A DNA stretch of 64,000 bases from Incurvaria masculella (taxonomy: Eukaryota; Arthropoda; Insecta; Lepidoptera; Incurvariidae), in assembly GCA_946894095.1 (NCBI GenBank), contig OX335646.2, forward strand, positions 17,726,077 to 17,790,076, read 5' to 3'. The position numbers and the translations under genes were made by a program. Under the pieces are notes generated by a model. That model was not told where the DNA came from. It was given only the letters and a program-made list of their open reading frames with translations, and searched no databases. Numbering within the stretch: position 1 is the first letter of the stretch; the number at the start of each line of letters is the position of its first letter. This document shows, in pieces, positions 20,807-34,700 of this stretch.

Positions 20807-22560
20807 TAAGTGTTCGACAGATATTACAAATTAGGTAAGGTAACATTGCGTTAAATGAGCGTCAAGTTTTTGTCCTTCCATCTTAAATAAGTTTTAGCTA
20901 ACAGAATTATATTCGACACAAAAAAATGTCGCAATGTTTCCAAACGTGATCTCTCACTTATACATAGGTAATTTTATTGGCGTATTCTCAAGTATAAAAC
21001 AAATATCTACAATAAATCGAAAAATATACATATACGTAAGAACTTATAAGTTAAGATTACAAACCTTACAAATACGTAAAATTATATGTCACATATTAAT
21101 AGATATTGCTACCTACCAATAAATTTAACTTACCCATATTTTTGCTAAGCCATTTTAGTTATTTAATGTACAACTTCATAATGGTAACTTGCTTAGCACC
21201 ATTCAATATATTACTTAAATTCCTACCAGCTATTCATTCCACAAGATAATCTTAGAATCAGAAAATATCCTTTTTTCGAATCATGAATTCGGTGCTCAAC
21301 CTACCATTTGCATATTATCAATGCGAGTATGTTTTCTTTAATTAACTAGTATGCAATGGAATCAGTTTATTCAATCTTAAATCCAAAGAGCTATTAAAAA
21401 TACACTTATTTCTGTAAGTTGCTAAGGATACGTTGCACCTATTTACATTACAAAACATGTTTTCTGAGACCTTGTTCTTTAAATAATTGCTCAATCCACT
21501 TCACGTAAGACTCTCAAGGCAATTTCCTATGCATTAGGACCCCAAAAGCACAATAACGTGACAATATGGCTTTGACTAGGATCTTTTACACTTAAATTTG
21601 ATTAAATTGTATTAAATTATGTATAATATTTTCATGCTTACATTTGAAATGTAAGAAAACGGAAGTGAATAAGGAAATGCAGTCAGTATTGTTCGTGACA
21701 GTGCATGAGAACCTGAGCACTATACCATAACAAGAGCTGTGTTCATTAAAATTGAGAAAATATCTTATTTTCAGATTACGACCGTACATTTTAAGCATAT
21801 AATTAACATATTACTACTACGGTTGAAACGATGTTTAGTGGCAGTGAAAGTTACAAATAACAATATTTACAAGTACGTTAACATTGCCCTAGGGGTTTGC
21901 ACAACAGTTTACACAAAATCAATTGATTATCCAGAAGGATGATATTTTAATTTATTGTGGTACAACATCTTTAATCTACTAATATTTTATGTTATGGGAT
22001 GCACGTTTACATGCGAATTGCGTACTTACGTTTACAATAATAAGTATTCATACTCTTGAAAATGTTGAATACAATTTGTCACTCAATAATGTACAAAATG
22101 AAATCCTGAAAAAAAAAATTTTAAACTGCTATTTATGTGTACGGTATTTAAATAAACGTCTATTTATTTTATACCCGAATAGAAACAGTGAGATCTTTCA
22201 GAGTTTTCTATAATGAAAAGCCTGAGACTATGAACATTGAAATGTTTAAGTAGAAGCATGTAGAAGCAAATGACTTCCACCAATACAACCTCTAATAAAA
22301 TGGCATTGAATGCTTCTGAGTAAATTGCAGAAAATGTTGAAAAAAATAACCTATAAATTTACCACATGACGTGTAGGTAAGAATGTGATAAGTCTGCCAG
22401 ACTTCTCCCAGTATCTCTAGGCACAAAATCGTGCACCTGATTGGACCGGGGCTAGTCCCAAGCTATGAATATGCAACACTATGAGCGATACTATAACACA
22501 AAAGTTAAAACATGAATTGGCCCTGTTACACGTTTCCTTATTGTAACTTAAGCCCTACGC

Positions 22561-22566
22561 TTTATT
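22561..22566 (-). terminator. Poly(A) signal of MH2-gene exon F
   Basis: TTTATT on the plus strand reads AATAAA on the minus strand, 52 bases after the stop codon of terminal exon F. Position and exact hexamer make it a good candidate polyadenylation signal. Confidence 0.55.
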
Positions 22567-22617
22567 ACAAGTACGTGGATGATGTCTCTAAGCTAGGCTT
22601 CTCAAGGGGCAGTCGCC

Positions 22618-22724
22618 TCAGTCCCAGTCTCCGATGAACATCTGGCGCTGCTGCGGGGGCATGTAGCCCCGCGGGGGCATCGGCAGGCGCCCGTAGATCT
22701 GATACGGCTCGTACTGTTCCGTAT
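22618..22724 (-). CDS. exp: MH2-gene alternative terminal exon F (short C-terminus)
   Basis: Acceptor CGATTTCAG at 22725; AT completes the same split codon to Asp; 34 codons to TGA at 22620-22618. It encodes TEQYEPYQIYGRLPMPPRGY and ends MFIGDWD. AATAAA on the minus strand at 22566-22561, 52 bases past the stop, fits a short 3' UTR. It must be reached by skipping exon E, which has its own stop. Confidence 0.65.
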
Positions 22725-25700
22725 CTGAAATCGTTACAGTAACCAGGTTGAGGCATTGTGGTACACGTTTATCTAAATTGATGGGGATGAGAGCGAGGCG
22801 ACATGGCCTGAGCATTTTGGCGCTGTTAAAATACCTTGTGAGACCATATAGTGGGTATGAGTATTTAGAGAAGGTAAAACTGAAAATGTAAAACAATTAA
22901 ATGATGCATCTAAGACAGTAATGTTTATCCATTTTCATGAAGAGCTCTACCAAAAAAGAGAAGAACGGTCATGTCAACATTTTAATGTGAGTGATGGAAA
23001 GATAAATAGTATCCGAACTCGTAACATGCAGTTTGCATGCAGTCATAAAGCATAAATGGAATTAAATTTTCTTTAGTATTTTGATTACAAAAGCCAATAA
23101 ATCTTAGATTAAAATATCACCGAATGAGACTACTTAATGATGTTGCAAAACAAGGAGTGACGTAAGCCGCTGAAATTACACATTACAGTTTGGTGACTCG
23201 CTTAAAAATAATCATAATATATTCCGTGCGATTTGTAAACTATGTAAAGAGAAGTAACCAATATTAATAGGTGTTTAAAAGCAAACATAACTTGATGATA
23301 ATCTAAAGTGTGAAGTGAGAAGACCCAAGGCTGTGAAGTGGCTACAGTGTAACTAGGAGACATTGAGAAAAGCAATAAAAATGTAAAGTGACAAATAGGA
23401 AATGAAACTATCACTAACGAAGCTATGAAGCGGCTCAATGCAAGCAGAAGAGTTAGTGCGGCAGAGAGAAGACTTTAAATACCAGAGACTGGATCGGCGA
23501 CGGGCGGAGAAGCAGTCGCAGCCGACGGACTTGAGTCAAGGGTCAAGGGTAGTAGGCAGTAGTAGCGAGCGGGACGTCTAGAAGACACTACATCTATGTT
23601 AGTATAATTCACATCGACTATGTACATCTATCGCGGCTGCTGCAGCACGATCGGACGGACGATCCCCTTGCGCTCTTTCTCGGGGAAGAATTGGAACATG
23701 AGCTTCTCGCGGCTCCTCTCCTTCTTGGGGTCGCGCTTGAAGTGCGGGTCGTATAGGTCGTACGCACCGATGCCGCTCTCGTAGGAGCGCGCGTGCCAGA
23801 GCGCGGCGGCGTGCTGCGCGTGCGCGACGTGCGCGGCGTGCGCGGCGTGCGCGGCGTGCGCCGGGTGGGGGAACATCGCGTGCGGCGGCGGCTGCGCGAG
23901 GCTGTAGCGCTTGCTCGGCACGGGCGCGTCCTTCAGGGTGAGCCGCTCCGCCATGGCGGGCAGGGCGTGCTTGCCGTTGGCCGCCGCGGCGCCGTTGCTC
24001 TTCACGAAGTTGGGGACGCGCGCGCGCAGGCCGCAGTAGTACGGATCGTCTGCAACACAAACCAACTTATTACTTATGCGCGGAAGATAAAAAAAAAGTA
24101 CTAAGCTTGATGAAAAAGAAAACCACTCAAACATACATGAAAAACATAAATACGGAAAATAGACTGAGCGCATTCTTAATCTATCTCAATCGCAATTCTT
24201 GAAAGAGTTGCCCGCTTCTTTCGAGCAATCGAATACTTGTAATGCCTTACTTATAAACATTTTTATCATCGATAATACTTCGGTATTTCTTGTTGTCCGG
24301 TATGTATTGCTAGAAACCCCGAAGTAGTTCTTCATACACATAATTTCTAGTAATGTGTCTGTTCCTAACCAAACCTAACCTGCATATGTAGGTTTTAAGT
24401 TTGTTTACGCGTTTGTTTTTTGTCTGCGCGACCAATTTTCACCTACAAACGAAGATGACTATTGGTAACATTTGTTGTAATGTGACATGTTTCAAGTCGA
24501 ACATCACAGCAGTGAGTGCAGTGACAGCGTCTGTCCTGCAGCTGGTTTAGTTTTAGTGGAATCGAGACCAAAAGAAGTGCGAGTCGGACTCGCACACGAA
24601 GGGTTCCGTACCATCGTGAAAAAATGTATACAAAAAAATCACGTTTTTTGTATGGGAACCCCATTTAATTTTAATTATTTCTAAATCTTACCTATTTGTT
24701 GTTATAGCGGCAAAATAAATACACACTCTGTGAAAATTTCAGCTGTCTATCTGTTACGGTTACTGAGATACAGCCCTGTGACAGACGGACAGACGGACGG
24801 ACGGACGGACGGACGGACGGACGGACAGCGGAGGCTTAGTAATAGGGTTCCGTTTTCACCCTTTGGGTACGGAACCCTAAAAAATGCTACCACTTGTCCG
24901 AATCACCTCCTTCAGACTTCCTAACTCCATGGTTTCGCTGCAATCCATTGTCTCCAACTCTAGACTACCCACAGGAAAAAGTGCGAGTCCGGCTCGCACA
25001 CGAAGGGTTCCGTACCATCGTACAAGATTTAACACAAAAAATCTCGTTTTTTGTTAGAGACACTTTCGAATTTTAAGCTCGCCAAAAGCAAAGATTTATT
25101 AACTACTCCAAAGGCGACGGTTGCGGCGAGCCCGATTCCGACGCCATCTTTTAGGTCTATTTTGGAAATAGGCAAACGGCATTTTCAGTCCTTCCTTTTT
25201 TGGACCTGCCAAAACGAGCATACTTAACTTTACCGTTTAACCTTTGAGCGGTTAGTAGCTAGAGCGGCTAGGGCCTTGGATCTCATGAAAGAAGTAGAAA
25301 TATCGTTGAAACGAGAGTGCAAAATTGTTGGTCTTTTGCACCCAGTGGAATGTAGTCGAGCTGATATCGAGGCCCTGGCATGGCATCTAATTAATTCGGG
25401 AATGCGATGTGATGGTCTAATATCATAATAGTGGTTTTTATTAGCAATTCATGTCCAGTTGCGTAAACAACACTTTAAGTAAGCCAAACATAAAAGTACT
25501 TTCATATCGTTAAATCTTATCTCGGCTACTTATTAGGGAATGCCCCAAAAACCCCAATTGAAAATCCCAGCGTGGGCAGGCCCAAGTCGCACACAAGTCG
25601 CCGAATCAAATCTGCGGCTTGCTCCGTCGATTTGATGCAACCGGCTTAACGATCCGAAACAATGCAAGACTAATTTGCGGTTACGATGTTCCGCGCATGC

Positions 25701-28700
25701 GCCGCGGCGGAGCGCCAGTCATAACGTTGTGATACCTGCGACTTGTGGCCGACATATCGCGTTTTCGGCTGTTGGTTTTACGCGTGACGGCGGCTGCAGC
25801 CTTGCGCATGTAATCCCGCATTGTGCTGCGGCTTGTTGGCACACCGAAATTAGCTCCTCTGCGATTGCTGAAAAGGCAATCTCGCAATTTCATCGTAAAC
25901 TGCGTAAATACTGCCGCTTTACCCATAAAACAATACCTTGTGGTGGCCGGTTGTTATGCTAGGCAGTATTAAATATCGGTACAACGCATCCTATAGGGAT
26001 AATAAAACCATAAATATCATCGCGGGTGTACGGTCAGGTAAATGTTTGACTAATGGAATATTTAGTCACAGGGCCAGCAGTTTGAACATATTTTTTTAAT
26101 TATGGTCGACGTCGTCGTTTCGAGACGACCCCGTTGCTACGTCACCTGCTATTGCTACAGCGTAACATTACCACAATTGTCTGTTTCCTCGTCATGTTTT
26201 GTTTCACCGTGGTACATAATGTACTTTTTACCCTAAGCGAGAAAGAAAATGCTACACGCCAACGGGTATCCGGGGTGAGAAACGCAGCACAAACTGATAA
26301 GCCAAAGGGTATCCGGAGTGAGAAGTGCAGCTAAAACCGATAGCTAGGCAAACGGGTATCCGGGGTGAGAAGGGCAGCGCAAACAGCTGCGCCAATGGGT
26401 ATCTGGTGTGAGAAGCGGAGCACAAACCGTTACGCGTATGGGCATTCGGGGTAAGAAGCGCGGCATAAGCCGCTAGGCCGATGGGTATCCAGGATGAGGA
26501 GCGCATCATAAACAGCTAGGCTACGAACGCATTTAGCGAAAGTTATTTTTCTTCTTCTTTGAAGACTTCATACCCAGAATTTACCTTTTTTTTCAGGGAA
26601 AGTCCTTAATATTATGTTTACACTTCAAACGTACCAAATCATAAACTTTGTTTGTCCATCTTCATGGAGATAACACGTACGCCGAAGCGAGTGCGTCCCG
26701 AATTAAAACAAGTGAGTAGATTTCGTCAGCGCTTACCTAGTATTCGATGATGCAATTTAACCACCACCACACTAATTACTGCCAAGTGTAGGACATTTAC
26801 ACCCTTCTAAAACAGTGGTTGCGTTGTTCATTATTATGGTTGCGTGGAGTATAAGCATATATATTTCAGGCCGACCCAGTTTGACCAAAATTATGAATAT
26901 CCACAAAAAAATATGTACGAAAAAAAAGATCTTAACCTGCATAAATTTATTTTATGGTATAAATATTTTTTTTAGAATTACTTCTTGTTTATATTTATGC
27001 AGGTAATCTGGCGACAAGATTGTATATCATATACATAAGTTGTTAAATGTTATAAGTTGATGGGTTTGATTTAATTTAAAGTTTATTTTCTTCTTTTTAG
27101 AGCATTTAAATAAAAGGTTGTTTTTAAAAAGGTTTTTTACTTTTTTTTTTTTTTTTTTAGTTTTTGCTGGACATATTTCTTATCATTATAACTGGCTATC
27201 ATTATTTAATGCGTTTACAATATATAGAGCTTGTGCTGTTCATCGTAAATTTCGTGTCTGTCCAATTTTTCCCCGAGAAATACATGTGATCGAACGAATT
27301 AGCAAATGTTTTCCTATTATAAAGGAAAAATAAAAAATCTCTTAGCCCTGATTTGTCAAGAAGATAAAACCAGCCCATATTTACGTTCTGAAAAACTTTC
27401 CACTTTATACAAAATGCACAGTACGGGTCATAGTGTAGATTGAGGTTCCATCGTTTTAAAGTTCTCAATAGTAATATTATGGAAAAGGTCGGCGATAATA
27501 TAAAATATGGTTTCCAGAATTGGGAGAAATGCTATTTGGATAATAAAATGATTCATAAAAATATATTTTACAAAGTTGATTTCGACGCTATCGTTGACGA
27601 TATTAAGCAAGGAGGGAAGTCGTGTTAGTGGATGTATCAGAGGTACACTGAATTTAACTAAACTAAAGCGACGTTGTTATTTTTAATAGATTGAAAAAAA
27701 TTGGCAACATTTTACAACCTTTTCGAAGATGCATCCAGTGGGCAAGACAAGATGGCTCAATCCGCCGTTAAGAACCAATGCAATGTACGGAGGCTTGAAA
27801 CCTAAAGTCGAACAAGTGATTTTTGTGAACGGAGATATGAATTAGAGGCTTGTTTGATGACGCTCCAGCAACATGCTCACGCTGTAAAGTAATCCAGAAG
27901 AACTAGTGATGGCCAGAAAAAACGTTAAAAAATATTATTCAGCAATGGTTAAGAATTGAATCTGGTTATAAAATACTGGATAAAAGAAATGTTTACGTTT
28001 CAAATAAGTAAAAAGTTTTTCCATCATTAATTGTAAGGTTTTTTAATTCATCGAAGCTCTGTATATTTCATACTTTATGTAATACTAGCTTATGCCGTCC
28101 TTATACAATACAGTAAAATATTCCTTACGAAAATTTGCGTATCTTTTTATATGGAACCTTCTACTGGTTTCCGTCAATAATGTCGTAGGTTCATACATCC
28201 CACGTCGTCTCGACGCGTCGTTCTAAATACCGCCAGTCTACTCTATTCAAATATCAAGGATACGGATCCAAAATGCCAGCTGAAGCGGCGCAGGCGCAGT
28301 GTTGCGACACGGCGCGGCGGCGCCGGTGGTGGCGGGCATGCTTCGCCTCTATTGTCTCGGACGGAACAACCTTTGACGTCCCGATGTAGATCGTTCGGAG
28401 AACGCACGGAGTTCACGTGTCTACATATATATATAATGCCAGTGGTTCGCCTGCCTATATGTTACGAGTCACATTTCACGATAAACAAGTCATGCTTATA
28501 GATATCACATGCATCCAGGACGGATCAGGCGATATAAGAGGAGGGGGTGGGGGGGGGGGCAATCCTCCCTAAGTCACGACGAAAGGCACTTTTTAACCGA
28601 CTTCAAAAAAGGAGGAGGTTATCAATTCGTCTGTATGTTTTTTTTTATGTTTGTCACCTTATAACTTTTGCCTGGGTGAACCGATTTTGATTATTATTTT

Positions 28701-31700
28701 TTTAAATGAAAGCTAGTGCTTCCCAAGTGGTCCCATTTTTATTTGGTTAAGTTCTGACAATGATATCCATGAGAAAATCATATAAGTCTTGAATTTGTAT
28801 TAAGATGTGCGCGACAAATGGACGAATATAACGAACTCGATATAACGCCAACCGATTTCGGTGATTCTTTTTTTATTGGAAAGGACGTGTACAAATTAGT
28901 AAGTGTGCTTCAGATTCACTAAAAATAAACAAATAAAAAAAAATAACAAAAAAATAACCGACTTCAAAGAAAAAGCACTAAAAAGTAAAAAATAATTGCC
29001 ATTTTTGTAGTTACGATTTTTGTTATTTTTTGAGTCGGTGACGCCAATGATAATGAAAAAATGACAATTATTTTTTACTTTATAGTGCTTTTTCTTTAAA
29101 GTCGGTTATTTTTTTTGTTAAATTTTTTTTAGACTAATTCCAAAGTAAGGGATGTAATCATTCCCATTTTGAGAAAGATTTGCTCCCCACTGAGCGTATT
29201 TACTGGGTAATGCAAAGTTTAGCATTAACTGGAAAGGCCTGGCGTGACCTTCAGAATGTTTTGGACCATTTTATCAAAAATGCCTGCAGGACCTTATTTT
29301 TTTGTCAACTCAATTTGGGCCATTTCTTCGGAAAGCGGTGATTTTACTTATCTTCTAGATAAAGAATTAGCACAGAGGTGACAAAAAAGAGATGGCGAAG
29401 AAAAAATATATTTTGCTTTGACTGTTGTGATATGAGCCCGCCGACTAGGTGCTGTGCCATGACGACGACACGACCGTTGGTCTCTTGCAAGAGTGTCTAC
29501 TCCCTCATATCGCCTCAGACCATATCGCACAGCTCTAAATCACAGTGGACTGTATCTGAGCGCTGTATATCACTGTTTTCACTCCAGGTGCATTAAAATC
29601 TCGCCTGCTTCTACATGATGGAGCTTCTTGTTCTCGACCTATGGTCTTGTATATCTGAAAACAAGGCTTTAAATCTATCAAGCAGATTGCCTTTGCAGAT
29701 GCCTCACAGTAGTTTGAACGGATTTGCGCGAATGTCGCTCTCAAATAATGTTTTCTAGTTTAAATGGAAATGTATGATTTATCTTCATGCATAAAAAAAT
29801 ATTTGTGCATTTGTTCATAATTCTTTTTTGTACTTATGGGGTCACCTGGATTGTTCTTAGCTATAGTTGGACCTGGAAGATAGCACTGTTGTTGATAATA
29901 TAAAAAAAATGTAGTGATTGACCAAAACGAAATAGTCCCAAGCTGAGCCGAGAACCACAAAATGTTAACTACCAATACTCCAAACAAATTAATATGTATT
30001 TTAATTTAATTTAAACATCTAATTTAATTTATTCTAAAATCTATATTTTACTTCAAAGGATTTTTTAAATTCGACAAATTAAGCAGTAAATTAAAACTTT
30101 TTGACTGGCGATCTTACTCAAAGCGCGCTCATCGAATCGTAGGAACTCACTCAACCTAAGTCAGTACATAAGTCGGTTACAAACATTTCACTTATCCGTA
30201 ATAACTCTATAAACACTCTATAAACCCAAGATTTGGGAACGTGTCTTCTGGCGAAAGAGGCAAAGACGACAGACGACTCTTAGCGCTAAGGCTAAGATGG
30301 GCGTCGTTTGGAAGATCGTTTGTAAATTCAGCTGGGAATAGGCAACTTCGCACCTTGCATGATAGGCAAAGTCTAATACGCGACTCTTTAACTACCACGG
30401 AATTCCTTGTAATATTCGTTAACATTTCGCTTTTCAGTGTTCGTTAGTACGTATTGTCAGAGTGTGAAGATGTGCTCGGAGGTTACGTTGTCTGCGATCA
30501 CGACAGACCATCGATATAAATGTCGATGCGACAGACGTTCACTTTCAAGCGACACACTCGACAGTCGACACCGCCGCAGCACCTTCACACTAGCGGTGAG
30601 TCATTTCGACTCCAAAGAGGAAAGCGTACCCACTCCGGGGTACGGGGTACAAGTCCGGAATGAAGGAGTAATGGTACTTCGAGAACCCGCGGAAATTCGG
30701 AATCGTTATTATTTCATTCCAGGATATTTAAAAGATGCTCCGAGAAGCACGAAAAAAGGTTGTGCAGATCCACTGCAAGAAACCCAGTGCTGATATAATG
30801 TTGGCGCCCTTGACCGTTCCGGAATGATGACTATAACAAAGTGAATAGTTTTTTAAGCCCCATCCGGAATGTTTATAAACCCATTTCGGAATGGTTTGAA
30901 GTGTTTTAAAAGGAGTAATAAAGGCAGAGGAGGTGGGTTCTCGGAGTGGAATGGATTCGTAATAACCCATCGCTAGGCTACTTTACACTTCGTTCCACAA
31001 CTCCATTCCACGCATTTGCACTGAGATACGTATTTGGCACTTCTCAATTATTAATCACGTGCAGCCTCGGATGCCTGCGCTGCGGTTGTTTAGGGCATCC
31101 CACGCAATATTTAGGCAGTTCGAGCAACTACTTTGACTATAAGGTATATTGTAAGTACACATTGGATGAAAAGATGGTCGAAGCAACAATGAAAAATTGT
31201 CCGTGTTTTCCATCCTGGGCGTGTATTCCTGGCATTCAGTCATTGCGGATTCAGTAGAGTTAACAGTAATGTCGAAGTAAATTGTTCTTCGGTTAACTCT
31301 ACTGAATCCGCAATGACTGAATGCCAAGAATACACGTCCAGTTCAAAGTAGTCGTGTCGTGCTCATAAAGGGAAGTCCTGGCATAGCACCTAATTCCTTC
31401 GGGAATGTGGTGTATTGGGCTAATACCATAACGGTAGTTGTGTGGTATTAACCATCCATGTCAGTTTGCATGAAAAAAAAGTTTATGGCATACGTTAGTA
31501 TCAATCCTATAAGCGCACATATCACGTACTCACAAGAGTTCCATAGGAAAGGGGACGAAACGATACAAACGATCCGTAGGGTATTTTTGGCATAAAAATA
31601 CCATATATAGCTAGCATCTAGATTGGACTGAAATAAATAATATGAAATTTCTTTTGATTAATGATAATGTAACGTATAGAGTTCTAAGCTTAACTTCTAT

Positions 31701-34700
31701 AATTATACAAATATTTTAATTAGCTAATAGACGTCGGCAATATTTAATATTTTTAAAAGAATTTATATATTTTGTTATTAATAATTTCGCAGCGATTGTA
31801 AAAGAAAAAAATATGTAATAAATCATTCATCATATTAGTTAACATATTAATAAAGTCTTCTTGAATTCCCACGCAACGATGAGTTTCTGAAACAGCCTAC
31901 TGTATATTACTGAACTCCTCTTGAACTTCTGAACCGATTTTGTTGAACATTTTCAGTCTGTGTTTCAGTTTGGTATCGGATTTTGATTTTGATGTATATC
32001 TACAATTTGACCCGGTAGGTCGCGCTGCGATCGAGCCCTAGGTTGACCCGAGCGGAGCCGGGAACCACAGCTAGCATAAATATTCAAGTATGTATACAAA
32101 ATGTATAACTAGATGTTCTGATGGAGACGATAACATCCACAATAATACCAGTTATCTCACCCGCAATTTAAAATAACCAAAAAAAGTTTGTTACTGTATC
32201 GAAGCGGATACTAATTTAAGACAAAAACGAACGTTAATATCCATCAATCAATCAATCAAACCGTTTCAACACATAGGCTGTAATGATGAAGACGAACATT
32301 CAGAAAAAATAAACATCATACATGATTATCCAAAACAAGTGAAGACACGTGAATGTGTCGACAAATGTACATATATTATAGGTACAGTTTTAAGGGATAT
32401 ATTGGCGGCATTGCTTTAGTAAATCGGCCAATGTATCTCATTAATGATGATGCTGCCTTTATAAATCTTTACAGGACATTGGATTCTCTCACAGCGCAAC
32501 CACACACTGTGTACCTTCCTTTAAAGGCTCGAAGCCTACGCAGTCGCCTTCAGCCGATTCCAACGCGCTGCTAAAAAAATGGTGGGCAGCGATTCGTTGC
32601 ACTTTATTTTGTGGCACAATAGATTTAAGATATTCCAATTCATATTTTTAATATACACGCATTTGTTTCAATCTCAAATTATGTCATTAGTCAGCAAATA
32701 GTGATTAATAGAAGAAAAATGGGTGGTTGTTGAAAATAAAAATCTTATTAAGTAACTTATTAAGTAAAATAGTTATTACTTTAGAAGATGTCTACAGTAT
32801 GAACAAATATTCTGTGAAAATAGTTTACAAACATAACGATATTAAATTACCTATGCTTATTATTAATTGAATTTTACATACAAAGCGTAAGAAGCTTGGC
32901 TTCTGCTGGGTATCTCATGTTTCCCTACTCACTAACTTCTTAATTTAAGCCATCTATTAAAATTTATATTCTGCTATGATCACCATAAGCTTTCTAAAAG
33001 CATCCTGAAAAAGTAAGAATTACTGTAGTCTGCTACAAAGTAAGTGAGAACTTTATATATTCACCAATTGGTTGAGTTTTTAATAAGCGGTTAAATGTTT
33101 TGGACTATGTATACTTTTTGTAAATTCAGAATCCTTTACAACGTTTTTTAAGATATTTTGTCCCCGACTCAGCTTACTGATTAAACGAATCAAAAACTCT
33201 AATAGAAATATTTAAATCCTGAATCTTAATGCAATGCCTCTCCGTCGTTGCTAACCTCCCACTAAAGAGAGTCCTATAAAGTGATATAGTTCCATGTAAG
33301 CCTACAATTGCACCTTCGAGTCTCGATGCATCCATTCCATTTGCAGTCAACATGTGGGCGCCAACTTGCCTATTTGCGAGGTGGCATATTTAGAACATGC
33401 CCTGACCCGACCATTTCTTCAGTTGGACAGTAATTAATGCTATTATGGTCGTAGTTTTTTTCTGTATGTAGGTGTAAGTTATAGCACTCGAAATCGTGTT
33501 CTTGGCGTCGTTAACGCTTCTTTCTTGTTAAGAGCCGAGAAGAAGGCGATTTACACTTGCCAATATGTTTACAATTGGTCGAGTTTGCTGGTTTGCTGGG
33601 GAGTAAGTGCTCTGAGGCAATGACTCACCGTATTTCTTGTTGTCTTTTCCCTTATCCGATTTTCCTCTCTGGAATTGTGTGACTCGCGCTGCCTCTTCGA
33701 TATCGTCGTAGTCGGGCTGAAAAGATAAAACAAGTGTGTTATATTTTTTCATCAATGATTGTATGTTCTAACTCTTCTTTATCGTAAAAAATCTGTTTCT
33801 GTTTCAGTGCGTTCGTGCCATAGCCGTTTGTCTTGATCTTCGAGCGTGATAAGTCCATTTAATACATAATGTTACGCGGGTAGGGTGCAGATTAGAGAAG
33901 AAAACACCAATACTCAACACTCTTCCTTTATTTCAAATAATTCACAAACAAACTCACAAATACAATTTCACACTAGGTTAATTCAAACACTAATTTACAA
34001 ACTATATCACTCACTTCACTGATTCACTTCAGAGCTAGTTCACTGCACTTCTATATCGCTTGTTGTCGCTCACTTCGCTTCCAAAAATAGACTGCCGCCC
34101 TCAGCGCCTTGGGCGCCTTTTATATCGGTGGAGCTTCTTTCCAGAACACTCCACCGATTTCTAGGCGCCCATGTAGGGCAGCAGTCGAGAACAATCTCCC
34201 TCGAGACATTACTAGAATGTCCGAGATTTATTTCTGAAGTCAGCTGGACGAGGCGTCACTTTATATGGGACGACAGTGATGCGATAGCCTGCGCAATGCA
34301 ATAAGACAAGTAACGCCATCTACTGAGATTCGAAGGAACCATTTGGCGCACTTTGGTAGTGTATCAGTGCTATGTCTTTGCAGCGGGGCGCGCTCGTAAC
34401 ACTGCCTCCTCCTTAGTTATGCTCGTCTCGAGCATAATTGTCTCCGTGGTATCGGGCCAGACGATCTACGTGCACAATCTTTTCCCGACATCTATCATTC
34501 CGGCGGATACGATATGTCACGTCATTGATTTTAGTCACCACTCTATATGGGCCTTCCCATTTTGGTTGCAGTTTGGGACTTTTTTCTTTTTTTCGTAATG
34601 GATTATGTAGCCAAACTAAAGATCCTTCTTCAAATACATTTCCATTAGCTTTGCGGTCGTAACGTGTTTTTATAAGCTCACTTGCTCGTAGACCAGCCTC

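Larger units (their letters stand above)
17756..22560. other. Intergenic region between MH2 gene and synthetase gene
   Basis: 4.8 kb holding the inverted pair of GGAC elements (18028-18293, 18896-19190) around MITE 18383-18541, a SINE (19841-20068) and a MITE (20649-20806). From 20810 to 22550 only AT-rich unique-looking sequence was seen. The synthetase promoter must lie near the right... that is, low-coordinate end (just above 17756), but no core element was certain. Confidence 0.5.
24050..33628. other. MH2-gene intron between exons D and E
   Basis: 9.6 kb containing GGAC-element copies 5 and 6, SINE pieces, the 43-bp minisatellite, a CpG patch, a long G-run (28541-28559), the ACCGACTTC repeat and a snap-back MITE. 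26525-28260, 29120-31200 and 31480-33600 show no recognised feature; 31985-32075 (GAGCCCTAGGTTGACCCGAG and on) looks like a repeat tail. Confidence 0.5.

Noticed and set aside
23599..24104. Arg-rich frames on both strands over MH2 exon E
   Set aside because: They come from GC-rich codons and short repeats; only the frame joining to exon D at the correct phase is credible.
26252..26509. 85-codon minus frame over the minisatellite
   Set aside because: The 43-base period is not a multiple of three, so the frame is a by-product of a stop-poor repeat.
33870..34413. Search for an env gene that would make the Ty3 element an errantivirus
   Set aside because: Pol ends almost at the purine tract, which leaves no room for a third frame.
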